Source: Adineta ricciae (lineage: Eukaryota > Rotifera > Eurotatoria > Adinetida > Adinetidae). Taken from it: a DNA stretch of 64,000 nucleotides. The position numbers were made by a program, and so were the translations under genes. The notes below the pieces were generated by a model. The model searched no databases. It was not told the DNA's origin and saw only the letters and a program-made list of their open reading frames with translations. The DNA lies in NCBI GenBank assembly GCA_905250025.1, contig CAJNOJ010000039.1, positions 310,001 to 374,000 of the forward strand. The letters are read 5' to 3'. Shown here piece by piece: positions 50,821 through 63,819 of this stretch (positions are counted from its first letter, which is position 1; each line of letters starts with the position of its first letter).

Positions 50821-51517
50821 CTAATGGATTAGAGCCTGTTCAGGCGTTGGAGGAAAATTCAATGCATTCGGTGCAGATGTTGAGACAAGTGTTGCAGTTG
50901 TATTGGTTAATTCAGCGCAAAGCTCTTGAAAGAATTGTTCCGTTTCTTCGAAAATATTGCCTTCTGACATAGACTGTAGATTTTCATTGATAGCAGTAGT
51001 TTCATTGAAATGGAAATTATCTGAGGATACCTTTTGTCGCCGTTCAGCACCAATTGTGCGTTTTAGGAGGATATTTACATCTGATGTTTGATCAATATTC
51101 ATTGTTTCACATGGAGAAACATTACTATCTAACTGATTATTATCAACAATATTCAACAGGTCAGATTCAATATCCATATCATCAGCACAATTTGCATCGA
51201 GATCAAGTATCCAAGAATTACTATTAGTTAAATCGTCAGTATTGTTATCGGTTGAGTCGTTTGAAAAGGACTCTTGTTCGGAAGGTTGTCGAGTGATCGA
51301 CTCATTTTCGATCTGTTTCAAAAAACGCCATACTAATAGTCGATCACGTAACGAAGCTTCGGTCGGACGATGATGTTGGCTTATTTTTGAGCGTCGTAGC
51401 TGGAAAAGAAAAGTGAGAAAAAGAAATTCTTCGTTGATTGTATGCGATTGAAGTCAAACACACCTTTTCATATGACAATAGTACATACAATTGGAGTAAC
51501 TCAGTCGAATTGTTCAT
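50821..51517 (-). CDS. SERTA-domain-like transcription co-regulator
   Basis: Exons 51517-51464 and 51399-50821 give 210 aa; phase-0 intron of 64 nt. Residues 6-50 combine LLQLYVLLSYEKLRRS with PTEASLRDRLLVWRFLKQIENE, matching the SERTA motif pattern (LLxLYxxKL...EPSLRxxVLxxNxLRxIxxE). The rest is acidic and low in complexity (many Asp, Asn, Ser) with an FFQELCAEL helix near the C-terminus that resembles a transactivation segment. Vertebrate SERTAD/CDCA4 proteins bind CDK4, E2F/DP or PHD-bromodomain factors. The assignment rests on a short motif remembered from the family, so it is moderate. Confidence 0.6.
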
Positions 51518-52130
51518 GCTAGTTCTATCCAACAACAATGAATCAAAGTAAACCTTCAGAAGAATCTGAAATGAAAGTAAACGCGAGCTTTTTATACAAG
51601 TTCTATTACATGAGAAAAATGTAAAACTATTGTGAAATTATCCAATTAGTCATGAAAGAAGACGCTTTTTCGCCCATGAATAACATGAATCATTCAAATT
51701 GAAAAAGATGCAACCGACCTTCCTTTTCTTTTCTTCCTTCCTTTCGTTGACCCACACAAGGGAGAAATCCTATCCAGTAGGAATGTTCCAATAAATAAAA
51801 TCTCCGAATATCTTTTTCTCGATGACTATTTTCACCTGGATTTATCGAGTGATACATTGTTCACAAAATTTTCATTCTCAGGTGCATGAAGTAATGCACC
51901 AATGCACTTTGTCACTGTGTCATTGTTATGACAACCGAGTGTCGAAAACGTTTGAAATGACAATACAAGAAATGTTCATTTTCTGAATGAAATAAATGAG
52001 ATTGTTCGATGTTTTCTAGTTCAATGAAGCAATGTACACGTTTTAGTGTTCTGCTTGTTGATTTTTTAATTAATTTTTTGTTTTTGTTAACTACAAAACG
52101 ATCGGATTTTCTTTAGAAGTAAATTCGATC
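51518..52130. other. Intergenic, divergent promoters
   Basis: About 610 bp between divergent start codons; no coding signal. Confidence 0.5.
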
Positions 52131-53215
52131 ATGTCAACAATTACTTATCCGGATATAACTCATAAGAAAGAAGTTCCTGAGAAATTCAAGTAAAGCTTTC
52201 CGCAAACGAAATCTTCATCGAATTGTTTACCTTTTCCGTTCACATTCAATCTAGTCCGAACAGTTATCGAATCATACATGAAGATATTCCGGAACATGAG
52301 AGTATTCCAGCATGGTATGGTCATACACATCCATTACCTCTCTACACTGAGCCACATCCGGATCAATTGCCAGCGCAAGCATCCGAAGCACGAAATAATC
52401 CGCATGCTGCGCGTAAAGTTGACATGGTTTTTACGAATGCTTCGACTTTCAATGCACCATTTGGGATAATCAAAACTGATAATGTCAAACGGGAAGAGCC
52501 ACGCTGGTGGGATTGGTCACCGCCGAAAGGAGATGTTTATGGACCGGGAGTGCGAACGCAAGATGATTGGAAAAGGATACAAGAGAGTTCATATCGAAAT
52601 GCATACGCAACTGCGGGTGTTGTTGGATCCTATGCAAAGAAAAATTCACGGTATTCATCCAATCCACCACACATGCGAACAGTTGGAATCGGTAAGAATT
52701 TTCAAAAACATATCTACTGATTCATTTCTGTTGAATTCTAGTTCCTGTTACGGATTATAAACCAGACAATCTCCAATTTGTCAATCAAAAGCTAACTGAA
52801 GCGGTTTCCTTTGAACAACAGTATGATAGTCGAAGCGCAACTAACTATCCTTTGCGTGGAAAAGTACGTCTTGTGAGGATCTTTCTCTCTTTTCCTACTC
52901 TTTCTCATTCTACAGCGACATGGAGCATTCATTATAAGAGAACAGAAATCTGAGGAGAAACCAATGGAACGATGGGACACAACCACATCAGGAAAAAAGG
53001 AACGACCATCGAGTATGTGGGATTTACTTCATCCCAAAGAAGATGTTCTTGGGCAAAGACCACATAATCCATATAAATATCGCCGTCCATTGCCTCAGAT
53101 TAAACGAACTCCTGATTATGGTCAAGTATGGCAAATCGCTCCTTATGCTAACGACTTTCAATTTGATCCTCACTTATCACAACCGTCTGCTGTTAAAGAG
53201 ATTCATTTTGATTAA
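52131..53215 (+). CDS. Uncharacterised 305-aa protein, possibly axonemal
   Basis: Exons 52131-52189, 52255-52691, 52742-52863 and 52916-53215; phases agree. No signal peptide, membrane helix or enzyme motif. It is rich in Pro, His, Tyr, Trp and Arg, with phrases such as PAWYGHTHPLPLYTEPHPDQ, REEPRWWDWSPPKGDVYGPG and NPYKYRRPLPQIKRTP. Such Pro/Tyr/Trp-rich, unfolded-looking chains are typical of sperm and ciliary microtubule-inner proteins, but I cannot assign a family. Neighbouring genes give no clue except that another ciliary protein (SAXO5) occurs in the window. Confidence 0.75.
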
Positions 53216-53421
53216 TGAACACAAAAAAAAATAATAAGAAGCTTTTTGTCCAGTTAGTCAGATGTTTATTTTCCATTCGAACCAGTTCTTCTTTACCATT
53301 GTGTGATTATTATATATTTTTCTTTTCACACGACTCATTGCTTAAATCTCATAACGAAACGAAGAATAAACGAATTTTTTAATATAATCGATTTCTAGAT
53401 TTCTTTTTCGTTTCTGTCATC

Positions 53422-54817
53422 ATGGACTTCTCCCAATCATCAGCAACACTATCAGAGCTCTTTGATCCATCCATGGGTAATCTCACTGCAGGTCTTGAAA
53501 GTGTTCAATTGGATAAGATATGTCCCGGAGGATTTACCCATCTATTTACTCAATTACGTCGTCGTTCAAATCTGATCACATCAACTCATATTGCTTATGC
53601 ATGTTACTTTGCTGCGCTAGTTAACCGTATCAAGTAAACGATCAAGAAATAAGAAACTCTTGTTTAATTCCTGTTTCATTATAAACATCCTACATCATAG
53701 ACGCGCAGGTGATAAACTGAAATATGCGCCGGGAAAGAAACGAAGCCATCGGCTAATGGCAGAACTACGTCGTGATGCTGGCTTCAAAATCGGTATCATC
53801 GGTGCTGGACGTATCGGACATTTACTAGCAAAGTTTCTTCTACAGTATGGCGATGTCTACCCCGATGAATTATATCTGGTATACATTCAAAGTTCATGTC
53901 ACTCTCGCTACAAACGAATCTTTTTTGTTTTCTAGTCCAGCCGACAAGCTGATCTGTTAAGTATGTAAATGTAGTTATAAATTTTCGTTTCGTAATTGCA
54001 GAGAGAAATCTTTTAGCTGACATGATCGACAGTGGCGTGGCATTTTGTAAATTTAACAATGCTCATATTGTTGAGCAATGTGATATCGTGTTTCTTTGCG
54101 TTGCACCGCATCACATTCGTTATGTCATTGACGATATACGTGATCGAATTAAACCACATGTCTTATTCTATACCCTTATTCTGGGTTATCCAACGTTAAA
54201 ACTTTCATCCCTATTACAGCATACACATTTTATTAAGCCATCATATCAGTTCAACGTGCTCGTTGATGACGACGAATCATTGTGGCCACTAGCAAATGAT
54301 ATGGAAACTATATTTGGAAATGAATTATTAATGAAAAGACTCAGTTTGGAAAATGTAGACCAAAACGGTGAGAAAACATCTAAATGATCAATCTAGTGTT
54401 CAAGATGTTTCTCATCTTTTTCAGATAGCCTCGTTCGAGATGATGACTTTGTTCCATCGTTATTCTATGCTCTATTGAATATTATCAAGCAAAACACAAC
54501 ATTGAATCGCATTGAATCATTGAGAGTTGTTTCAGCATCGCTATTCAACAATCCAGATCTTGATATAATTCTCGATGAATTCAAACAGCCTGAAACTAAG
54601 AAGACGCCGACGAATGAGTATGAGATTTTCATACACTTTTTTAGATGTTATGCTAACGAATTTCGATTTTAGATCGTTTTCAGAATTCAATCTTGTTCAT
54701 TTACAAACAGAAGCGACCGTGATTCGAAATTTACTGAATAACAATCCCAATCTACGTCAATTATTTTCAGATACATTTATATCACATTATATTCAAATAA
54801 AACCAACTCATTCGTAG
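53422..54817 (+). CDS. NOXRED1: NOXRED1-like NADP-dependent oxidoreductase domain protein
   Basis: Exons 53422-53633, 53701-53878, 53936-53960, 54002-54367, 54425-54617 and 54673-54817 give 372 aa (human NOXRED1 about 359). A Rossmann fold starts at about residue 100 with FKIGIIGAGRIGHLLAKFLL, then SSRQADLL, CDIVFLCVAPHHIRYVIDDI and IKPSYQF. The end (LRQLFSDTFISHY) corresponds to the VVQLYRSTFGSL ending of NOXRED1. The family is related to pyrroline-5-carboxylate reductases, but its substrate is unknown. Intron 3 is only 41 nt. The stop lies 56 bp from that of the convergent innexin gene. Confidence 0.8.
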
Positions 54818-54873
54818 ACAAAAGAGAAACAAAAAAACAACGAAAACAACGACATAATCTAATAATAAACTCT

Positions 54874-56699
54874 TCAATCTGCGGTATTCGTCCGTGCATT
54901 TGTTTTATACAATTCGTATAGCGCTGTAACAATTTCACCTGTTATAACTTCGTTTGTATTCATTTGTAAAATATAAAGAACAAGTATGCCATCTCGACCG
55001 AGATACTCTGTCAGAAAATGTGTCAAAGAACGTTCATCATCGATTGAAACCGAGAATGATCCGTGACTGGTTGTTTGACCTTGTTGAGGAGTTGAAGGCG
55101 ATGGCGGACTTTGTTCATCGCCTGATGATGCAGCGTTAAGTTCATTTGTTTCCGATGTTGTCGATATCGGTACACTCAGCTGTTCACGTACGCGCGACAG
55201 ACGAACGAGATCCAGATGCGGCTTCAGTGTTCGACTAGCAAACGACGATAAAATACTATGATGAGGATGACCCATATGTAACGAACCATAATGACTTCCA
55301 CCGCCGGCACCGTAATGAGCATGTGCAAACGACTGGCGACGATGGTAACTCGAATGATGATGGTGAAGAGTCTGATTGTGATGATGGAAATGATACGGAT
55401 GATGTCGAAAGGATTGGTGATGCTCCTGATATGGATTTTGAGGGAAATGATGTATATTAATGCGTTTCATTGACGACAGATAACGTGTAATATGTGATTT
55501 ATAAAATTGCGGATAGAAAAACGAACTTGTCCAATAGAGAAAACCGAATAATGTACACAGAGTTGTAAAATAAAGCCAAAACCAAATGATCAGAAAGATT
55601 TTCTCATTGAATAAATTTATTGGTAGACTACATTGCACTGTATATGTATGAATGTTATCCGCCAAATTTCGTACGGCAAAATTACACCTAGACAAAACAA
55701 TGTTTAGAATTCACAGTAATAGCAGATTAATTAGATAAAACACTGTGAGTGACGAGAAGAGATTTTCTCCAAGTCAAACCGTAATAGAAACATCGGATGG
55801 CTTAATAAAACTTGACAAGTGATGTTAATCCGATTAATCTTTCATAGAAACTCAACTTACCATGTTACTCGAGGAAATCTTGGTGTAACAGTCCAATTTT
55901 CATTATTTCCTGTGAATAGAGCACGCAGTACTGCGAAACCGTACATATGATAATCATTGCCAAGGAAAAAATTGAGCAAATAAAGTTGACCAAATGCGTT
56001 AAGTAAATAGAGCAATTTAGAAAAGAGGAAAGACCACATAAGATGATTATCGCGCATTGTGATGTGATTATTCAGAAGGAAAAATGCATACAGTGACGAG
56101 ATTGACGTATACTTCATTGAACGCAATTGATCGATGTACTCTAAACGTTTATGTCTGTGAAATTCAAGGGCTTTATCAATAAAACGAGCGAGATGACGAA
56201 CGGATGCACTGCGAATTTCCGATGCGTATGTATCGACAACTCGAGCATGTGATACAAGTAAGCTCAAGTCATAGCCACTTTTGGAATTCAGCGATGACCA
56301 GATCAGCGATGGAGCGTAGAAAAGAACTGCTTGAATGATCAGGATAAACGGAACATACTGGTAGAAATAGATGAACTGTTCAGTTTTGGGATCGGGATTT
56401 TTCGGTAACAAACGATCGAACGAGACGAAATAAGTATTGGAGATCCAACAGATATTATTCGTATATTCCACATGTGTACCTGTGAAATGTGCAGGACAAA
56501 AACACGCTATTGGTTCTCCGACGTATTGTTTCGTTGAGACAAGTACAGCGAATATAATCAGAAGTATAACTGAGTAACGACGAGACAAACGATCGTAGAA
56601 ATCATCATCGTATGAGCCATCATGTCCATGATGGGCGACTCTTGAAGCTGCATCGAATAGAAAAGCGGCCACGCTAGAAGAGTACAGTGGAAACGACAT
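54874..56699 (-). CDS. Innexin gap-junction protein with histidine-rich tail
   Basis: Minus-strand exons 56699-55861 and 55687-54874 give 550 aa. Innexin hallmarks: first helix ending STKQYVGEPIACFCP (about 43-68), extracellular Cys pairs (ACFCP, NNICWI), the YQYVPF motif (innexin YYQWVPF) at about 112-117 leading helix 2, then NHLMWSFLFSKLLYLLNAFGQLYLLN (helix 3), FPRVTWC, YTVQCSLPINLFNEKIFLIIWFW (loop 2 Cys and helix 4). Six subunits form protostome gap junctions or hemichannels. The cytoplasmic C-terminus is long and unusual: many His and Tyr between about residues 350 and 420, then Ser/Pro-rich DEQSPPSPSTPQQ. ATG 56699 begins a conserved-looking N-terminal domain. Confidence 0.93.
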
Positions 56700-58355
56700 T
56701 GTTGTTTTTTTTTATGGAATGTGACTAATGAGTAAGAATCTATTCTCTACAATGCTGACATACAAACAACTAGTTGAAAGTTAATTTATTATGAATAACT
56801 TGAACGCATGATTAATTTATTAGCTTACAATAGAAAACATGACATCCGATCTCAATTGGCTACTTTGTTTTTTTGATCATTGATATGATTATTTTTCAAC
56901 TTTCGATCAAACTTTCATCTTAATAATTGGCTCTGGTAAACATCAATTGCGTAAAACTAATGCAAGTGTGCTTATTTGACATCGAAATCATATGTGAACT
57001 TCTGATCGCCATGTGTCCGGATATAACACGCCGTTAATTCATTTGTTACATATGAGAACACCTTCGCTACGCATATTATGTCATTCATTCAATAGATTTA
57101 ATCTTTTAGATTTCCTTCTTTCTTCGTCCTTTTTTTTTTGTTCTAATTATTAGCAAACGTCAAGAAGGACTCAATAGATTCTAACGATTACAAGTCATCT
57201 ATAGAACTATCGCGTGGAAGCGCATTCATACGGTCGTCTGATTACGTTCATCCTAAGCAAGATTCATCTATTCTAATCTATTAACAGTCTAATTCGCTGC
57301 TCTGTAATGGTATTTTGTTGAATGTTTATGATCTGACTTGTTGACGTAAATTAATGTATAAGTTAAGAGATTCATGTCATCCATCAATGATATTTGTCAA
57401 ATAAGGAATATTCAAAGGAACGTGTCAGGCTAACAGATATCTGAATGATTCGGTTGTCGATAGTTTTGTTGTTGTTGTTGTTATTGTTCTCGTCTGCTTT
57501 GTAAGGACAGAAATCAAAGCTCTATTTCCGATCTGTAGTTATGTATGAAGCAAGTGAGATGTTAGACTGTCAATCAGATGCTGTCTAAGGAAAGAAACAA
57601 TTCCCTTGTTCCATTTTGAACTTAATTAATATTTTCATAGATCTATGCGTTTCTTTTCTTCGTCTCTCTATCTCTCTTTTCGTGTATAAGTTAAATAATC
57701 ATAATTATATCACGCAAGAGTGTCAATTAGGATCAACTTACTTTTCCAAAGCTTCCAAAATCCACCAGTGAAACATGATTGTACTGTGTAAGTTGGAAAT
57801 CAATATGTAATAGATAGACAGATATATTCTAAAAAGAAATATACACACGATAATCGAGACCATGGAGAGATGATGATGATAAGGTGAAACGGGGAGGATG
57901 TGTACCAATGAATATTCGTGATACTGTATCGAAAACGTAGAGTACATTGTCGTTATCATTAGTATTTAATGAGTTTCCAACTGAGACTTTTCCTGCTATC
58001 TCTATGAATTAATGTTATTCTTGATGGTTCTGTGTGTCTATTTGCACGTTACACTTTTTTCTTTGCGTTTTTTTTTCTCGTGTTCTCTGTCTCTTCCTAT
58101 TCTATGCTTTCATCCATTATCTATCCATTTTTTGTCTATAAATCTGTATGATTTCTCAAGAGGCCCTACTTCGTTTTTTGTTTCTTTTTAGATACTTAAA
58201 AATAGGTGCTGCAGAACATAATGAAGACAGGAGATACAGGCCGACAGTTTTGTCTATGATGTCATTAACTTCAAATAACAGAGAAAAATGTTCAGTGAAA
58301 GTCAGTTAATTCTATGAGAGGAAATAGGGAAAATAATGTGGTCTGAGCTTCCCCC

Positions 58356-58370
58356 CTCTCTCTCTCTCTG
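58356..58370. repeat. CT dinucleotide microsatellite
   Basis: CT units following a short C run. Confidence 0.8.
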
Positions 58371-59372
58371 TCTGTCTAGAAATGGTTCACTGAATAATTC
58401 AACTTGCCGTAAAAGATCGAGAATGAACAAAGTTTTCTTTGAATATTTAACGATCATTTTCTCTCTATGCACTGATGTAGCGATGTGTAAAATAAAATCT
58501 AAACGAGAAATCGTTCGCATGCAATAAATAGAATCAATATAGAGAATAAAGCCTCTAGGAAAATCAATCATTATTTGATTACAGCGTAGTTGCGTTTCAG
58601 CTTGCTTATAACTCTAAATTTATTAGTCGATACTAGCTGATGACGCGAATTGTCCATGTATGTTTACATTGAAATTCTATTGGTAACATCGGCTGACTCA
58701 ATTTCTCAAGATATGTTCTGTGATCGTTAGCCGAATATAAAAGAGATACTTTACAAATGGCTAAGTACATTCGTTCGTCGTTTGCATCTTGTATTTTCTT
58801 CTTCTTCTTCTTCTTTTTGTTCAAGGAAAAGACAACGCACTAAAGAACAAGTGGGTAAACAGTGTGTTGATAAACCACTTTACGCGTGTGTAGCATCACA
58901 ACTGCCAATTCTCATTCGGATAGGAAACGGGATAAAGAGAGAGAGAGGGAGAAAGAAAAAGAGAAACCGACAAAAAAGGAACGAAACTCACACCGGATAT
59001 ATCATCCGGCTTTACAAAGTATTATCATCAATGCACTATCTTGACGAAGACAATTGAAGCAAGTTTCCTGTTAGTTGAAATGCGCATTTCACTGATTATA
59101 TAAGTTTTACAAATAAATATCTTTTCTCTATATCAAAGGTTACAAATGATGGCCATATAATTCGCATTATAACAACATGCGATTCAAGGCCAGAGATTTG
59201 TCGCGAATGTGAATATTCACTGAGACAAAAAAGGATCTAATTAGAAAAGCTAAACTGAACTTCTTTTTAGCGGCAACAACGAGAAGAGAAGCTGACTGAT
59301 GATTTGATAGGTCATATAATTAGAATTGAAATTGAACTAAGAAGAATATCATATAGACTTGAGAGTGCGTAT

Positions 59373-59390
59373 GAGAGAGAGAGAGAGAGG
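59373..59390. repeat. GA dinucleotide microsatellite
   Basis: Nine GA units. Confidence 0.8.
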
Positions 59391-61044
59391 AAAATGAAGA
59401 GTTAAAGTGAGAAATCTTCGGAACAACATACTTTTTTTCTTCATCCCGGTCGAGTATAAAAGCGAACTAAGAAAAAGAAAATGGAACTACATTAAGTAAA
59501 GATAGATAACGACAAAAAATGAATGTGTTCGTGCGTACATAATTAATAAACTAAAAAAATTAGAATACGTTGCTATTATTGTTCGAATTCAATAGAATAT
59601 CGTTAGAATAACATTCGAAATCGGCTATTAGTGTTTTTCTTTTTTTTTTCTTAGACTTAATTTCCTGTAAGGTAGAGTTACTCGTCTATTCGAACTCTCA
59701 AACTTAGTCATTTCCAGATGTTTTTCTTGGTGAAACAAAACTGATTGGCGGAGATTTTCTCTCCTGGTAAGCTTATTTCTGCAGATGACTTATAATTTTA
59801 GTAGAAAAGAAGACGTAGGAGAATGGTCGACGTGGAATATCTCGGAATTCTATCAATTTTTACGAGATTATCAATGGAAGTATTAGATGGTTTAGTTAAA
59901 TACAGGCCTTAGAGCAGATTCGTCATTTTTGTTAGGTAGTTTTTCCTCTTTATTCCATTTCCTTCGAGTAATGCGCATTAAAAGTTATATAAAGACTTGC
60001 AGTCGAATCAATCAGTAAATGGTAATTGTAAAAAGGTATTTTGAAGAAAAAAAAATGTTCTTTTCATCGTTCAATCGATCCGAACGTATAACAATTAAAT
60101 GCTCCCATTCTATGTCATATGAATAAAAAACACAAGACTGTCAGCAGAAGAATCGCTCAGTAATAAGAAGAGGGTGCAAATATAATTTCAAAGTTTTCTC
60201 TCTACTTTCATCAGTTTAGTTGAAGTGATATTCAATTTTTTGTTCAAATACGAAAGAAAATTATAACCATGAACGATTTGCATCACCTAAGTATATATTT
60301 CCATATCTATTGTCGAAATTATTTAAAAGGAACTATCGAATGAACAGGTGCACGTACAAGATCCACACCCGCTGGTGATCGAAACCGGTCTGATCTGTTT
60401 GCAGTCTGCCGTTACTTTGCTTTTGTATATGTCAGATACATTTGCGCATTTAACTACGCATTGGTTTTCGTATTCAGTTTGGTATCAATCTCGTACTGAC
60501 GTTGACTATTGATCATCAACGATGTGCCAACAAAAGAATGACGAGAGAGAAAATTGAAAAGCCATTTTTTTCACAAAGGCAAGAAAGAGGCAAACAATCA
60601 GATTTTCAGCTAACAACGATCATTGACTTACTCAATCACTGGTAACTAAACAATAGAAATACTTCTTTGATAAACAAGTATTCCAATGGAATATATACCC
60701 AGATTTTGGTTTGGCTATCTACACATGATGTTCAACTTTAACCAACGATTTGTCAATGCTATGCATATGGTAGTAAAAACATATGTAAGAGTCATTAGAG
60801 AACAAATGAAAAAAAAGTAACGTTCGTTCCTTTTTCCGTCGTATTATATAGGAAAATGATTGTTAATGAGATATTAGATGAAAATCATATGTTTAACTTC
60901 GATCCCTCGAACTCCTAATGATGTCGATGATCGATCTATGATGGTATAGGAAGATTATATCATAGAAAAGAAGAACAAAAAACAATGTAATTATACTCTG
61001 CTGTTACCAATTCTTGTCCAAACCGATTATCAATCGAATTTTAC

Positions 61045-62828
61045 TTAATTCTCGGATATGTCTTTGGAAAACAATGCTTGGCAAGGCAAATAGCGATATT
61101 GATACATGTGCTCGTATAATTGAGGATAGATGGATTTGATCGATGAAGATATAGAGCTATGATTATTCATGTGATTATTGGATTTCGATCTGCCTTTCGA
61201 TTTTTTCTTTTTCGTTTTCTTCGGAGCACCACTCCTCGATTCTGAATCAATAGAAATTGTGTTGTCGGAAATGAAATTTCTGTTGTTCAATTATGCTCAC
61301 TTGACTTATTGCTACGTTTATTCTTTGATGATGGTCTTGATGCGCTTTTCTACAATGAATTTTTAAAAATAGAAGATTGACGATTGTTGAGAGCGAGTTC
61401 ACCTTCTTGGATTTCGATGAACTTCTTTTTTTGTTGGATCTACTACGTTTTCTTCTGCTACTACTGGTTTTCTTTGAGCGTTTTGATTTACTACTTGACT
61501 GTCGGCTGCGTTTTGAAGATGATCTGTTCTTTTTCTTCGATTTTTCTAAAAGAAAGCAGCTTAATACATAAATCATTATCAATTACAGGAACTCTCGTAC
61601 TCGGCTTTGCTGTTTTTGCTTTATTAACCGCCCTAAAGAAAAGATCTGAATCTATTATTCGTTTACTAATCAAATATCAACTTACACATTCGACTTTTTC
61701 CTCGGTGCTTCAACACCACCGTTCAAGTTTGATTTAGTTTTAGTTTCAGCTTCAATACGGAAAAGAATGTCAGAGAAAAATGTCAATAGCGAACAACACT
61801 TTCTTACGTTTGGCACTCGGTAGGCTCTTCCCAGGTGATGATGGTGTTGAGTCAGGTTGATTTTCATTTGGTGTTTGAAGATCGGATAAGACTGAAGATG
61901 AACTGAGACTGGGCGATGGAGTGACACTATTTGACTTCAATGGCTGTTGAGCGGCTCTATTCAAGAGACAGAAGACGAGATGTAAGCAAAGTATTTGATT
62001 GATATAAGAAAATGAACCTTTTATTAATATCCAACAATGCATTCTCAATCTGTTTTTGCGTATTTTGTTTAGAATATCCCGCACAAAGACAATCCAATGC
62101 TTTCGCTTCAAGAATTTTGACAAGCATTGAATTATACACCGGATCATTGATCTCGTTGGAGCGTAATAGATTGGCAACACTTGGATTGTTTTGAATGACT
62201 AACTTTTCGACGCCATGTTTTAAATCATCGTCATCATAATTTGTATTCGTATCTGTATATTGCGATGACACTGAAGGCGATCGCGATGTCGATGTCGAAA
62301 CAAACGAATCACTAGAACGACGGCTGGTTTATGTAGATTTTCTCATAATTTATGAATGTGAAACCTGTGAGCTGGCGTGGAATGTTGAGAACTATCAAAA
62401 TTCTTATTATTATGATTGTGATCCGCATCGTTATTGTGTCGGTATCTTCTCCAACGTCGACAACAAGGTGAACAGCATGGATCGAACCAACTGTTAGTGT
62501 TTGTACCTACGAAAGTTATGTATCTTATTTGAAAATCTTTCAGAAAATTTTCTCTAAACCGACTATTCAATCCAGCAATACGATCGGCAATCTTGCGAAA
62601 AAAATTGGAAAATTTTTCTTGTCGTTGAAACTTCGAACCATTAGGCGTTCGATTATTTAGTAAATTTTCAATACCGAAACGTAGTCGATAGAGTTCTTCT
62701 TCACATGCATCGCGTTCGTGCTCGAGCTGGGATTTCGTAGCGTTGTGATTAACATTCTTAATGGTTTGATTGAAATAATCATGTTTCCAAAGGTTCAATT
62801 TCTGATTATGTGTAGAAATAGTCATCAT
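61045..62828 (-). CDS. Uncharacterised lysine/serine-rich protein with Cys-rich segment
   Basis: Minus-strand exons 62828-62365, 62311-62018, 61956-61808, 61749-61686, 61632-61601, 61545-61403, 61349-61301 and 61241-61045 give 463 aa; all phases agree, though several exons are short and low in complexity. The N-terminal half has a charged helix (SQLEHERDACEEELYRLRFG) and a DPCCSPCCRRWRRYRHNN segment; the middle (QNNPSVANLLRSNEINDPVYNSML...ILEAKALDCLCAGYS) looks like a small helical domain; the C-terminal third is Lys/Ser/Arg-rich (SSSKRSRQSSSKSKRSKK, PKKTKKKKSKGRSKS) as in nuclear speckle or chromatin proteins. I do not recognise the family. Cys pairs might bind metal or carry palmitate. Possibly two genes, but the splice at 62312-62364 joins the halves cleanly. 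Confidence 0.65.
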
Positions 62829-63819
62829 GACTAGGAAGACACGTAAATGGAAATGACGACATGAGTCAGGAGGTGCAGTCGGCAAAATTGCGCGTCTTCA
62901 TCTCCTTGTTATTCTTAAAGATCCGTGAAAATTCATCAAAAAAAAGGAGAATATTTTCTTGTACATGGCGCTTTTGTTTTACTTGTTATCAATTTTATTA
63001 CATTATTATCTTCTTTGTTCTTGTCATAATTGAAAACCATCGTCCCGATAACTTCTAAGCAATCATTTAGGAAACTAACAAAGCATCGTCGAGTACGGAC
63101 AATAAACACGTTCCCAATGCCGATTGGTTGAATGCCGCTCGTAAAGTACCGTTGAAAAGTTTTAAAACGTCATCGCTGCCTAATATGAATACAACAAACA
63201 ATTCTTTTCCTGATTTACTATTCACTTTTGAGTTACGATCGTTGATTTAAACTTATGATTTTTTTGTAGAATATGACCTTTTAGATAAACAGACACCTGT
63301 TTGCTGTCCGAAACGTGGTTCTATGGTACGCATTGATGTCCAAATGGATGTGACGATTCCTGGTGTTTGACGAACTTTAATTTCAGCATTGTCTATTTCA
63401 AGCATTCTTGATAGCCCATTGGCTATGCTACTGAGAGTGGTTTCATCTTCAATGATGAACTTTTTCGCTTTCGAAACATTTCTTCAGTCGGAAGAATAAC
63501 TGTAGTGTAGTATTTTTCAAGCCCGTGCTAAACATCTTCGATAAGTTGGCCGTTTCCGCGACTAGTCGTGTGATGAAATAAGAGACATACAAAGACAAAC
63601 AAAACTGTCGTTGTCATTGTTACGAATGTCCTTATTCTACTTTTCCTCTGCTTCCTGTTACTTTTTCTTCTTTCTACTCAACTGTCTTCTCTGAAAGTCA
63701 TTTTTTCTTTGAAAAAAGAAGGAAATAAAAAGTTGTTATTTTAGCCGTCCATTCATCAGAAAGGTGACTTCATAGTCAAGTAAATAGTTAAAAGAACATT
63801 GTGTTGTGAAATTTCTAGA
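62829..63819. other. Intergenic or unresolved small gene
   Basis: An open + frame without ATG follows an acceptor at 63069-63070 and runs to 63250 (contains PNADWLNAARKVPLKSF); another follows an acceptor near 63270 and stops at about 63370 (DLLDKQTPVCCPKRGSM). They may be exons of one small gene, but donor, start and function were not found. Confidence 0.3.

Larger units (their letters stand above)
56700..61044. other. Long gene-poor stretch
   Basis: About 4.3 kb with only short, unconvincing frames on both strands; contains GTT repeats (57467-57484), CT repeats (58356-58370), and GA repeats (59373-59390). It may hold innexin control DNA. No mobile element ends or RNA genes recognised. Confidence 0.5.

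Noticed and set aside
56700-61044. Short frames in the gene-poor stretch (57738-57959, 58302-58571, 58782-59057)
   Set aside because: Low-complexity and isolated, no splice-compatible neighbours.
61377-61737. + frames rich in Leu/Phe resembling a membrane protein
   Set aside because: Complement of the Lys/Ser-rich minus-strand exons; AAG/AGA codons read as CTT/TCT.
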